Numbered from the stretch's first letter, positions 1-7,996 are shown. The stretch is 8,102 nt of DNA from Deltaproteobacteria bacterium (GCA_026388755.1 JAPLJE010000420.1:1-8102), one strand, 5' to 3'. Translations and numbers: made by a program. The notes: a model not told the origin generated them from the letters alone.

Positions 1-1022
1 TTGGTAGTATTTTGGTATAGTTGCAAAGCTCTTCTCTGTACAAGGCGTCTTGCCTGTAAACTGTGATCTGTAATTTTAACAAATGTCCGCGGTGAATAAA
101 TTAGGCTCGCTGCACTTGTGAACATGCCACTTAAGGGGGTGTTTATGTCATAAGTTGAATTACTATTATTTATCAACTCATGTTGAATTCGCTCTACAGC
201 TTTATGTTCAAAAATATGTGCTAATTCATATCCTTTTGGACCAATATTTGAAAATTGTTGCGCTGTAAAAATGAATGCCCATATATGCTTTGGATAGGAG
301 TTATCATCGATATAAATAGCACCTTTTTCAGCACGTAGTTCTTTTGGTAGTTGCTTTTTTTTATATTCGTTGTCAGTCTTACCGTTTGCACGACGAATTC
401 CTGGAAACATAGTTGAACATTTTTCCCAAATATAGAGATTGGCATCTATACCTGATTCAGATAAATAGTCATGGAAATATGATTCAAGCTCTTTGTTTGA
501 TGCGGTAATTTTTGCAACTATTTCTGGATGTAAGAATTTGAGATAGGGGGTTAATAAGCATGCTATTTTCTTTATGTCTTCACTTGACGGTACTTCCCAA
601 TCTGGCCAATTTTGAATTTTCTTGTTTTCTAATACAGTTTTTAGCTGATGGTTGCTGACAGATTTATTATTAATAGAAGTATGATGTTGCTCGTATAATA
701 TTTCTCTAACAATAAGAGTGTTTAAATGTATATCAAAGAATTTTTGAATTGCTTCTGCATTTTTTGAGAACCAATTGTTGGTAAATATATATTCACGATC
801 TCCAATTTTGAAATTAAATTTATAATAAGGATAGTATCTTCTGTTTTTACCTGTATCATCAAATTCACTCATTCCCCTTTGGCGGAATACAGGAAATTCT
901 GTTTGAAGTTCATGTTTATTACAATATCGAATATCACAAAGATGCTCAGCTAAACCTGGTGTAAATTTTCCTTGTTCTTTCAATTTTTCAAATAGTTTTT
1001 TAACTTTTGCTGGGAATGACAT
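1..1022 (-). CDS. Partial AT-rich gene, unknown function; weakly HNH-nuclease-like C-terminal region
   Basis: The minus strand is open from an ATG at 1022 to the left edge without a stop: 340 codons, C-terminus missing. The start is supported by a purine-rich AGAGAG site a few bases upstream. The product looks soluble, with no signal peptide or membrane segment. It begins MSFPAKVKKLFEKL and is rich in Lys, Asn, Tyr and Phe. The most patterned part is residues 261-340: GYELAHIFEHK (264-274), then GMFTSAASLIY (299-309), then KITDH (316-320) and an Arg-rich helix. A His-containing LAHI..HK block followed by an FTSA.. block recalls the layout of HNH-type nucleases, but the usual Asn is not evident, so this is a weak hint. 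One hand-counted 60-base stretch (721-780) is 25% GC, against 65% in a stretch of the operon (4621-4680), which points to foreign origin. A restriction or defence nuclease is possible, but no methyltransferase or other partner is in the window. The open frame is seen; the function is inferred. Confidence 0.8.
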   Translation of the reverse strand, partial: MSFPAKVKKLFEKLKEQGKFTPGLAEHLCDIRYCNKHELQTEFPVFRQRGMSEFDDTGKNRRYYPYYKFNFKIGDREYIFTNNWFSKNAEAIQKFFDIHLNTLIVREILYEQHHTSINNKSVSNHQLKTVLENKKIQNWPDWEVPSSEDIKKIACLLTPYLKFLHPEIVAKITASNKELESYFHDYLSESGIDANLYIWEKCSTMFPGIRRANGKTDNEYKKKQLPKELRAEKGAIYIDDNSYPKHIWAFIFTAQQFSNIGPKGYELAHIFEHKAVERIQHELINNSNSTYDINTPLSGMFTSAASLIYSPRTFVKITDHSLQARRLVQRRALQLYQNTT

Positions 1023-1387
1023 TTTATTCTCTCTTTGCATGTTTTTAGTCAATCAAGCCAAAAAATTTGAAAAGATTTGCGTTGATCAAAATCAGTTTAT
1101 TGGTTCAAGTCGTTTGTGTTTCTCCTTGTGGGCGTATAAGACACGGATCTCAACACCTTCCGTTCTGCCGCTTCGAGCATGGATACGTTCAGCATTGCCA
1201 TGCTGTTGTTTCCTTATAGGTTGGATTCATTGTCCATATCACCTCCGGCAAGCTTTGCCAATAGAAAGCATGGGTGATTGCCTGTCCATCAACGTTGCCC
1301 CCGATAGACACCACAGAGTGTTTCGTTTCGAACCACTCTTCTAATATCCTGAAATTAAGATCTATTTAACATCATTTGTTTAGTTTT

Positions 1388-1405
1388 AATCAATGAATGA
1401 ATTGA
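1388..1405. promoter_or_regulatory. Possible IHF site overlapping an inverted repeat (weak)
   Basis: AATCAATGAATGA (1388-1400) fits the IHF consensus WATCAANNNNTTR with one mismatch in the last triplet. It overlaps an inverted repeat TCAAT-N6-ATTGA (1390-1405). It lies ~100 bp upstream of the candidate sigma-54 promoter, where DNA bending by IHF or binding of an enhancer-binding protein is common. In AT-rich DNA such matches arise easily by chance, so this is only a candidate. Confidence 0.2.
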
Positions 1406-1450
1406 ATTCTGTTTCTTAATGTAACATATCCATGATATAAAATACCAGCC

Positions 1451-1485
1451 AGATATTGATATTATCTCTATTAACAAATAGTTAA
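1451..1485. promoter_or_regulatory. Two adjacent short inverted repeats, candidate operator or activator sites
   Basis: Two palindromic elements lie just upstream of the sigma-54-like promoter: AGATA-N7-TATCT (1451-1467) and TTAAC-N5-GTTAA (1471-1485). Their centres are ~19 bp apart, about two helical turns, so a dimeric regulator could occupy both on the same face. The second ends 17 bp before the -24 GG. Arms are only 5 bp and the region is AT-rich, so chance is a real alternative. No regulator gene is in the window. Confidence 0.25.
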
Positions 1486-1501
1486 ATATAAATTCACGTA
1501 T

Positions 1502-1517
1502 CGGCACAACCGTTGCA
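1502..1517 (+). promoter_or_regulatory. Candidate sigma-54 (RpoN) -24/-12 promoter for the transport operon
   Basis: The sequence CGGCACAACCGTTGCA matches the sigma-54 consensus TGGCACG-N4-TTGCW at all but two positions (first base C for T, seventh base A for G). The two invariant dinucleotides, GG at 1503-1504 and GC at 1515-1516, are separated by exactly 10 bases as sigma-54 requires. Transcription would begin near 1527-1529, leaving a leader of about 110 nt before the binding-protein start at 1637. Sigma-54 promoters need an ATP-dependent enhancer-binding activator, so the operon is probably induced by a substrate or nutrient signal. The match is seen; activity is inferred. Confidence 0.55.
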
Positions 1518-1584
1518 CAAGCAATAAAACAAGGATTCATCGGCGTTTTATCCATAGGGAATCATGGTCCACTTTTTTTAATCC

Positions 1585-1614
1585 GAGGCAAACTTTTTCG
1601 TCAAAGCAAGCCTC
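1585..1614 (+). promoter_or_regulatory. Possible leader hairpin upstream of the binding-protein gene
   Basis: GAGGC (1585-1589) can pair with GCCTC (1610-1614). Inside, CTTT (1593-1596) can pair with AAAG (1603-1606) across a symmetric 3x3 internal loop, capped by TTCGTC. It would sit in the predicted 5' leader, 9 bases before the GGGGGAGG ribosome-binding site. The stems are short and no uridine tract follows, so it is not a terminator. A role in translation or mRNA stability is conceivable but unsupported. Confidence 0.2.
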
Positions 1615-1636
1615 AATGAACGGGGGAGGTTATCAC

Positions 1637-2920
1637 ATGAAAAGAAAACAATGTCTGTTTCTTTGCTGGGTTCCAGTACTGTTATGTTTGTTCCTGATCG
1701 GCCCGGTTGCTGCCCTGGCGGCTGAGCCCATCGTCATCGGCGTGCCCACGTCCACCGGATTTCTGGAAGGCAAGGAGGCGCTTAAAGCCGTGGAGCTGGC
1801 TGTGACGGAAATCAACAACGCGGGGGGCGTGACCGTCGGTTCGGAAAAAAGACCGTTTAAAGTCGAATCCATCGATATCCGCGATGCGGCGCCGGGGGTG
1901 CCGGTACCGGAGGCTCTGTTGGGAATCGAAAAGCTTATCCTTGAAAAGAAACCGGCGGCCCTGCTGGTGGGCCCTTTCCGTTCCGAAGCGCTGATGGCCG
2001 GCATGGACATCATTGCCAAATATAAAGTGCCGCTTTTAGGCGCCATTGCCATGACGCCGGCATCGGAAGAAAAGGTGAAGCAGGACCCGGAAAAGTATAA
2101 ATACATCTTCCGCCTGGCCCTGAATGCCAAATACCTGGTGAAATACCTTGCCGGCACCATGGGCTTTATCAATGCGGAATATGGTTTCACCAAGGTTTAT
2201 ATCATGAACCAGGATGTGGACTGGGCGCGTAAGACCGCTGAAATCATCAGTCAGACATATTTCGAGAAAGCCGGCTGGACCATCGTCGGTCAGGAGAGCT
2301 ATCCCACCGGAACCGCGGATTTTTCATCTACCCTGATGAAGGTCAAGGCCTCCGGCGCCCAGGTGATTCTGCCGATCTTTGACATGCCCCAAAGCGGCAT
2401 ACTGGTGAAACAATGGAATGCCATGAAGGTGCCGTGCCTGATGGCCGGTTTCATTTCGCCCCTGGCCGGACCGGGAGCCTGGAAAACCTTTGACGGAAAA
2501 ATCGCCGGGGCCATCAACTGCATTTTCGAAATGGGCAGCGCCATCGGCTCTCCCAAAGTACCCAAATCCGTGGCATTTCAGGAAGCGTATGCCAAACAGT
2601 TTGGATCTCCGATTGAGGCGGGACACGGGCCGGGACCGGCATACGACTCTGTCTATATCCTGGCTGATGCCATTCAGCGGGCAGGCAGCATTGATGCGGA
2701 CGCCATTGTGGCGGAATTGGTCAAAACCGACCGTATGGGGGTGCTCGGCCGGGTGAAATTCGATGCAGGGCATCAGGTGATTTACGACATGAACCCGGAA
2801 GAATCCGCGGTTGCCGCCATCTTTCAGTGGACCGCCGAAGGCAAGCGCCGGATCGTGTTTCCCACAAGCCTCGCCGAGGGGAAAATTATGCTTCCATCTG
2901 GATTGACGTCAGCCAAATAA
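1637..2920 (+). CDS. livK: Periplasmic substrate-binding protein of a LIV/HAAT-type ABC importer
   Basis: A protein of 427 residues, a usual length for the Leu/Ile/Val-binding (Peripla_BP_6) family of two-lobed binding proteins. The start is set at 1637, not the in-frame ATG at 1616, because GGGGGAGG (1622-1629) lies 7 bases before it. Residues 1-28 form a Sec signal peptide: basic MKRKQ, a hydrophobic core, then ALA|AEP with cleavage likely after A28. No lipobox is evident, so it should be a free periplasmic protein. The mature part opens with the family-typical IVIGVPTSTGFLEG and a helix A-ELAVTEINNAGGV, followed by LLVGPFRSEA and later blocks (GGTATG-like YPTGTADFSS near 220; AYDSVYILADAI near 335). 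It binds the cargo and delivers it to LivHM. The gene leads the operon, 14 nt ahead of livH. The symbol reflects family, not ligand: the co-transcribed CoA ligase suggests a carboxylic acid rather than an amino acid. Confidence 0.9.
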   Translation: MKRKQCLFLCWVPVLLCLFLIGPVAALAAEPIVIGVPTSTGFLEGKEALKAVELAVTEINNAGGVTVGSEKRPFKVESIDIRDAAPGVPVPEALLGIEKLILEKKPAALLVGPFRSEALMAGMDIIAKYKVPLLGAIAMTPASEEKVKQDPEKYKYIFRLALNAKYLVKYLAGTMGFINAEYGFTKVYIMNQDVDWARKTAEIISQTYFEKAGWTIVGQESYPTGTADFSSTLMKVKASGAQVILPIFDMPQSGILVKQWNAMKVPCLMAGFISPLAGPGAWKTFDGKIAGAINCIFEMGSAIGSPKVPKSVAFQEAYAKQFGSPIEAGHGPGPAYDSVYILADAIQRAGSIDADAIVAELVKTDRMGVLGRVKFDAGHQVIYDMNPEESAVAAIFQWTAEGKRRIVFPTSLAEGKIMLPSGLTSAK

Positions 2921-2934
2921 CCGGAGAAATGACG

Positions 2935-3807
2935 ATGCTGACCGGAACCATCATTTACGCCATCATCAACAGCGCGATCCTTGCGCTCACCGCCATCGGC
3001 TTCAATCTGACTTTCGGGATCAGCGGCGTGGCCAATTTTGCCTACGGCGCCTTTTATGTGATGGCGGCTTACGGGGTCTGGATGCTCATCCACATGGCCC
3101 ACCTGCCCTATCCCCTGGCAGTGCTGATTTCCATCAGCCTGACCACCCTTGCGGGCGCCCTGATGTACCGCTTTGTGATCATCCGCATCAAGGGCCAAAC
3201 GCTTTCCGAGGTCATTGCCACCTTCGGTATCGGCCTGGCCGTGCTGGAGCTGTTCCGGTATTTCGGTTTTGTCGGATTTGAATACACGCTGCCCGTCTTC
3301 GTCGATCAAAGCTTCATGATCGGGGATGCTTACGTGGATGCCCAGCGCCTGCTGATCGTGGCATTCGCCGTGGCGCTGATCATCGTCCTGTGGCTGTTCA
3401 CCCATTACACCCACCTGGGGCTGGCTTTCCGGGGAATTGCGCAGGATGAGCGCACTTCGCTTACATTCGGCATGGACCCGGACCGCATCGCCAGGATGGC
3501 GGTTGCTTTAGGAGCCGGGCTTGCCGCCATTGCCGCCACGGTGATTGTTCCCCTGGGCAGCATCTCGCCGGAGGAAGGCTATGATGTACTGATCAAGGCC
3601 CTGGCCGTATGCATCATCGGGGGCCTTGGCAGCAGCGGAGGCGTTATCATCGCAAGCATTGTGATCGGTTTTGCGGAACGCTTTACCGATTCCTATATCG
3701 GCTCGCACTGGACCATGATCGTCAGCCTGGCGGCGCTTCTCCTGGTTCTGGTCATCAAACCGTCCGGTATTTTCGGCAAACAGAAAGAACTGGAAGAAAG
3801 GATTTAA
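2935..3807 (+). CDS. livH: LivH-family inner-membrane permease of the LIV-type importer
   Basis: 290 residues, very hydrophobic, with about eight predicted membrane segments (roughly 8-28, 36-54, 58-80, 93-113, 137-156, 186-206, 220-247, 257-275). Recognisable LivH features are GFNLTFGISGVANFAYG (22-38), the cytoplasmic coupling loop GLAFRGIAQDERTSLTFGM (162-180) that contacts the ATPases, and the glycine-rich IIGGLGSSGG (227-236). The frame is open farther upstream, but GGAG at 2923-2926 is best spaced for the ATG at 2935 (8 nt); the ATG at 2929 would leave almost no spacer. It pairs with LivM to form the translocation channel for the cargo delivered by the binding protein. It lies 14 nt after the binding-protein stop and 4 nt before livM. 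Substrate cannot be read from the sequence. Confidence 0.92.
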   Translation: MLTGTIIYAIINSAILALTAIGFNLTFGISGVANFAYGAFYVMAAYGVWMLIHMAHLPYPLAVLISISLTTLAGALMYRFVIIRIKGQTLSEVIATFGIGLAVLELFRYFGFVGFEYTLPVFVDQSFMIGDAYVDAQRLLIVAFAVALIIVLWLFTHYTHLGLAFRGIAQDERTSLTFGMDPDRIARMAVALGAGLAAIAATVIVPLGSISPEEGYDVLIKALAVCIIGGLGSSGGVIIASIVIGFAERFTDSYIGSHWTMIVSLAALLLVLVIKPSGIFGKQKELEERI

Positions 3808-3811
3808 GACT

Positions 3812-4816
3812 GTGAAAACGCGCAAAGAGCGGATTGACCGGGGCATCAAGGCAAGGTCTCAGGATATTTTTGCCCTCTGTTCCTGGCGGGAAATGCTGTA
3901 TCTGGCCGGGCCCCGCGTGCTGCCGGTCGTCGTATGCCTGGCCCTTCCCCTTGTCCTGAGTGTTTACTGGCAGAAAGTGCTGATGTCCGTTGCCGTATTC
4001 GCCTTGCTGGCCATCTCCTGGGATATCCTGTCCCAAAGCGGCATGATTTCCCTGGGTCAGGCCCTGTTCTTCGGGACCGGCGCATATTGCAGCGGGATCA
4101 TGAATCATTACTGGGGATTTTCTCCGCTGATCACCCTGCCGCTGGCAGCCGTCTTTGGCGGGCTGATCAGCACCGTGCTGCTGCTGCCGGTTTTAAGGCT
4201 CCGGGGGGTGTACTTTTCCATGGTGACACTGATTATCCCCCTGATGCTGGTGCGGGTGATCGAGGCCACGAAAATATTCGGCGGCACGGAAGGCTTAAGC
4301 GGCATGGACCCGCTGCCGTCCGCTGGATTCGAGGTGTATCTCATCATTATTGTCTTTCTGGCGGTGCTCTTTGGCTTCCGGCGCCTCATGGATTCGGACT
4401 ACGGCCTGGTGTTAAAAGGCATCAGCGACAATGACCGCTCGGTGATCAATGCCGGCATCAATATCTACTGGTTCAAGGCCCAGGCCCTGTTTATCGCCGC
4501 CAGCATCGGCGCGTTCGCCGGCGCGTTCATGACCCATGTGTACATGTTTGTCGGCATGCCGGTCTTTGCGCTGGACTACTCCATCCTTCCCATTGCCGCC
4601 GCCGTGGTGGGGGGGCCGGGAACCCTGGCCGGGGCAGCCGTCGGCGCATTCATTCTGGTGCCGCTTTCCGAATTGCTGCGGGGCATCGGCGGACTTCGGA
4701 TCGTGTTTTACGGGGTGTTTCTGGTGGTATGCATCGTCGCGCTGCCGGAAGGCATTTTTCACTATATGGAGCGAAAATATCATCAGTTCGAACGCTGGGT
4801 CGAGGTGGAAAAATGA
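3812..4816 (+). CDS. livM: LivM-family inner-membrane permease of the LIV-type importer
   Basis: 334 residues with a GTG start at 3812, preceded by AGGA (3799-3802) at a 9-nt spacing. A downstream ATG at residue 28 is less likely because it would have no better ribosome-binding site. The first ~34 residues are polar and basic (cytoplasmic), then multiple membrane helices follow. Family landmarks are LSQSGMISLGQALFFGTGAY (73-92), the FGGTEGLSGM block (156-165), the coupling loop GLVLKGISDNDRSVINAGI (198-216), and the late VVGGPGTLAGAAVGAF (265-280). It is the second channel subunit, partner of LivH. The last codons overlap livG by the sequence ATGA (4813-4816), implying translational coupling. 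Confidence 0.92.
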   Translation: MKTRKERIDRGIKARSQDIFALCSWREMLYLAGPRVLPVVVCLALPLVLSVYWQKVLMSVAVFALLAISWDILSQSGMISLGQALFFGTGAYCSGIMNHYWGFSPLITLPLAAVFGGLISTVLLLPVLRLRGVYFSMVTLIIPLMLVRVIEATKIFGGTEGLSGMDPLPSAGFEVYLIIIVFLAVLFGFRRLMDSDYGLVLKGISDNDRSVINAGINIYWFKAQALFIAASIGAFAGAFMTHVYMFVGMPVFALDYSILPIAAAVVGGPGTLAGAAVGAFILVPLSELLRGIGGLRIVFYGVFLVVCIVALPEGIFHYMERKYHQFERWVEVEK

Positions 4817-5577
4817 GCACAGAGCCGCTTCTTGAAACCGTCCGTCTCTCCAAGGCATTCGGCGGGGTCCAGGCCCTTCTGAATGTGTCTTTCTCCATCA
4901 TGCCGGGGGAGCTCCTGGGCGTGATCGGTCCCAATGGCTCGGGCAAGACCACCCTGGTGAATCTGATCACCCGGTTCGTCAAACCCACTTCCGGAAAAGT
5001 CCTGTACAAGGGCAGCCCCATCCACCACCTGCCCCCGCACAAAATCGTCCGGCTCGGCATTGCCCGAACCTTTCAGATGGTCCGCCCGTTTTATCAACTG
5101 CCGGCCTTTAAGAACATGATTATTCCGCTGTATTCGCCGCGGGCCAAGGGACTGGTGGGCGGCCGCTACGGGGACCGGGACGCCATGGCCCTGGACCTTC
5201 TGGAGGAGGTGGGTTTCGAGCGGGATTCATTTGTCGCCTACAAACCCGCTGGCGCCCTGCCCCAGGGGTATCTGAAACGGCTGGAGCTGGCAAAGGCCAT
5301 TGCGCTGCAGCCGGATCTGGTGATTCTGGATGAGCTGTTTTCGGGCCTGAGCCTGGCCGAGGTGGCCAGCATCGTGCCGATCATCGAGAAAATGCGGATT
5401 CAGGGAAAAACCATCATCATGATCGAGCACCGCCTGCGGGAGCTTTTCCGGATCGCGGACCGGGTGATCGTCATGAACTACGGCAGCAAGATCGCGGACG
5501 GCCCCCCCAACTCGGTCATGGAAGATGACGCGGTTAAGTGCGCTTATCTGGGCAGCGAAACGGATTCAGGAGACTGA
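4813..5577 (+). CDS. livG: LivG-family ABC ATPase of the LIV-type importer
   Basis: 254 residues, normal for LivG. The start at 4813 overlaps the livM stop and has GAGG (4802-4805) 7 nt upstream. Nucleotide-binding motifs in order: Walker A GPNGSGKT (39-46), Q-loop at Q88 in ARTFQMVRPF, signature region at 149-153, Walker B LVILDE (169-174), and switch histidine H206 in MIEHRL. Two positions are off canon: the signature reads LPQGY instead of LSxGQ, and the residue after the Walker B glutamate is Leu (DEL, not DEP). The overall fold and all catalytic residues are kept, so it should hydrolyse ATP, probably as a heterodimer with LivF whose signature is canonical. Residues 220-254 form the typical LivG C-terminal tail. 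It drives transport through LivHM on the cytoplasmic side. Confidence 0.93.
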   Translation: MSTEPLLETVRLSKAFGGVQALLNVSFSIMPGELLGVIGPNGSGKTTLVNLITRFVKPTSGKVLYKGSPIHHLPPHKIVRLGIARTFQMVRPFYQLPAFKNMIIPLYSPRAKGLVGGRYGDRDAMALDLLEEVGFERDSFVAYKPAGALPQGYLKRLELAKAIALQPDLVILDELFSGLSLAEVASIVPIIEKMRIQGKTIIMIEHRLRELFRIADRVIVMNYGSKIADGPPNSVMEDDAVKCAYLGSETDSGD

Positions 5578-5580
5578 CAC

Positions 5581-6327
<747 letters not shown>

Positions 6328-6331
6328 GCAT

Positions 6332-7969
6332 ATGCCAAACACATCATTTCACACTATTTTTCAAGCCTTCGATGCCGCTGCCGAACGCCGCGGCGACCAT
6401 ACGGCCGTCATTTATCTGGGGACACGTTACAGCTATAAAACGGTCCGGGAAATGGCCAACCGGTTTGCCGCATCGCTCCTGGACCTGGGCGTTACCCCCG
6501 GAGAGCGGGTGATGATCTATCTGCCAAACGCCATCCAGTGGGTTGTTTCCTGGCTGGGGATTCAGCGGGCCGGCGCAGTTTGCGTTCCCATCACCCCCAT
6601 TTACACGCCCAGCGATTTAAGCTACATCGCCCGTGACAGCAACAGCACCACCATTATCTGCGCGGATACCAATTTCGGATATGTGAAGCGGGTACAGTCC
6701 GAGACCGGGTTCAAACGGGTCATCGTTTGCCGAATGGCCGATCTGCTGCCCTGGTGGAAGCGCGGGTTCGGGCACCTCTTTGATATCATTCCCAAGGGAA
6801 AAACAGCGACCGGCGAGAATGTCTTTCACTTGAAACAGCTTCTGGACAGCCATAAAAACTATAACCTGCCCGATATGGACACGGACGGGCAGGCCCTGGC
6901 TGAAATTCTCTACACGGGCGGAACCACCCGCCATCCCAAGGGGGTTCCGCTAACCCATGATCTGTTCCTGTGCTCAGCCCTGGAACAGATCCGGACCAGC
7001 GAAAATCTCATCCCCGTGGAAGAAAACGTGATTCTGGGCAACGCCCCCCTGTTTCACATTCTGGGCCAGACGTGCAGCCTGGCCACCTTGCTGGTTGGCG
7101 GGGCTCTTCTGATTCAACCGAAAATCAACCTGGATGCCGCCTTTGACGCCATTTACCGGTTTCAGGTGCGTTCCATGATCGGCGTCCCCACCCTCTATCG
7201 CATGATGCTGGAGCACGACCGGCTGGATCAGTATGACCTCAGCTCCATTAAATACTGGTACAGCGCCGGCGATGTGCTGCCGGTGGAAGTGAGCCGTCGA
7301 TGGAAAGAGCGGTTTGGAACGCCGATTTACCAAGGATACGGAGCCACCGAGACCTGCGGCGGAGTTGCCATGTGCCCAGCCGACATCGACAATCCGCCCA
7401 AGAGCGTGGGCCGCATCGTGCCCTCCAAAACGGTCCGCATCGTCAACCCGGCCTTTCTGGAGCCTGTCCCAACGGGTGAGCCCGGAGAGCTCATCGTCTC
7501 ATCACCCCACATGGTCAGCGCCTATATCAACAAGCCGGAAGAAACCGCCAGTGCATTTATAGAACTGGATGGCCGCCTCTGGTACCGTACGGCCGATATC
7601 ATGAGCATGGATGCGGACGGCAATCTCTATTTCGTGGATCGCACCATGGACACCATCAAGCACAAGGGGTACCGGGTGTCGGCGTCCGAAATCGAGGCAG
7701 TCCTGCAGGAACATCCGGCGGTTGTCAGTTGCTGCGTTGTCGGCATTCCGGATGAAAAAGTGGGCGAGCGCATCAAGGCCTATGTGGTGCTGAAGGAAGA
7801 CATCAAGGGGATTACCGGGTATGATCTGATCACGTGGTGCCGCAAGTCCATGGTCAGCTACAAAGTTCCCCAGTACATCGAGTTCCGGGACATGCTGCCC
7901 AAATCCAAAGTCGGAAAGCTGCTGCGGCGTGAAATCCGGGATGAGGAAAAGCGGCGGACCGAATCGTGA
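6332..7969 (+). CDS. AMP-forming acyl-CoA ligase (FadD-like, ANL superfamily)
   Basis: 545 residues, full length for an acyl-CoA synthetase, and expected to be cytoplasmic or membrane-associated. It activates a carboxylic acid with ATP to an acyl-adenylate and then a CoA thioester. ANL motifs in order: A3 P-loop YTGGTTRHPKGV (194-205), substrate-side NAPLFHILG (237-245), A5 GYGATET (335-341), A7 YRTAD (418-422) with a downstream DGNLYFVDR, hinge and A8 IKHKGYRVSASEIE (442-455), and A10 PKSKVGKLLRRE (523-534) with the adenylation lysine at K529. In the P-loop the family's usual Gly after TT is Arg (R200), checked at the codon level (CGC). The start at 6332 is 4 nt after livF with a weak GGGG-type site, so translation is probably coupled. 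Being last in an importer operon, it likely activates the imported substrate. The acid is unknown: aromatic, alicyclic, dicarboxylic or fatty are all possible. Confidence 0.92.
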   Translation: MPNTSFHTIFQAFDAAAERRGDHTAVIYLGTRYSYKTVREMANRFAASLLDLGVTPGERVMIYLPNAIQWVVSWLGIQRAGAVCVPITPIYTPSDLSYIARDSNSTTIICADTNFGYVKRVQSETGFKRVIVCRMADLLPWWKRGFGHLFDIIPKGKTATGENVFHLKQLLDSHKNYNLPDMDTDGQALAEILYTGGTTRHPKGVPLTHDLFLCSALEQIRTSENLIPVEENVILGNAPLFHILGQTCSLATLLVGGALLIQPKINLDAAFDAIYRFQVRSMIGVPTLYRMMLEHDRLDQYDLSSIKYWYSAGDVLPVEVSRRWKERFGTPIYQGYGATETCGGVAMCPADIDNPPKSVGRIVPSKTVRIVNPAFLEPVPTGEPGELIVSSPHMVSAYINKPEETASAFIELDGRLWYRTADIMSMDADGNLYFVDRTMDTIKHKGYRVSASEIEAVLQEHPAVVSCCVVGIPDEKVGERIKAYVVLKEDIKGITGYDLITWCRKSMVSYKVPQYIEFRDMLPKSKVGKLLRREIRDEEKRRTES

Positions 7970-7988
7970 GGGCGTGAAATCGTGAAAT
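7926..7988. repeat. Short direct repeats around the ligase stop codon
   Basis: GGCGTGAAATC occurs at 7926-7936 within the ligase and again at 7971-7981 just after its stop. CGTGAAAT is then repeated in perfect tandem (7973-7980 and 7981-7988). This may reflect a small local duplication at the operon end. No function is evident. Confidence 0.4.
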
Positions 7989-7996
7989 GGCCCCAC

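Larger units (their letters stand above)
1023..1636. other. Spacer of ~610 bp between divergent units; no convincing gene
   Basis: This spacer separates the leftward AT-rich gene from the rightward transport operon. It is a mosaic: 1023-1110 and 1350-1500 are AT-rich, while 1120-1345 is closer to balanced composition. The middle part contains an isolated strong Shine-Dalgarno on the minus strand (GGAGGTG, complement of 1240-1246). The frames it could serve, from ATGs at about 1237 or 1229, stop after only 7 or 13 codons. A nearby open minus-strand stretch reads like a protein fragment (IGGNVDGQAITHAFYW) but ends quickly, so this may be eroded gene debris. The right part holds the operon promoter elements listed separately. 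No tRNA, terminator hairpin or insertion-sequence end was recognised. Confidence 0.6.

Noticed and set aside
221..445. Minus-strand frame of 74 codons
   Set aside because: It overlaps, in another frame, the 340-codon open frame of the left gene, which is the better candidate.
1039..1344. Plus-strand frame of 101 codons in the spacer
   Set aside because: No ribosome-binding site, odd composition (Cys/Trp/Arg-rich) and no recognisable motif; it lies across the debris-like region.
1355..1555. Minus-strand frame of 66 codons upstream of the operon
   Set aside because: No Shine-Dalgarno before its ATG, and it runs through the candidate promoter region; AT-rich hydrophobic translation with no family features.
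1616..1636. Earlier ATG for the binding protein
   Set aside because: It would put the GGGGGAGG ribosome-binding site inside the coding sequence and add seven residues in front of a normal signal peptide.
1654..1720. Lipoprotein signal in the binding protein
   Set aside because: Cysteines occur in the hydrophobic core but none follows a proper lipobox; ALA|AE is a good signal peptidase I site.
1633..2193. Long minus-strand frames opposite the operon genes, such as this one and 2824-3414
   Set aside because: They are shadows of GC-rich coding sequence; the plus-strand products are clear family members.
2827..2934. Upstream extension of livH into the binding-protein gene
   Set aside because: The extra residues are polar and unlike LivH N-termini; the GGAG site at 2923-2926 fits the ATG at 2935.
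7970..7996. Rho-independent terminator after the ligase
   Set aside because: No GC-rich stem followed by a T-run is present between the two convergent stop codons.
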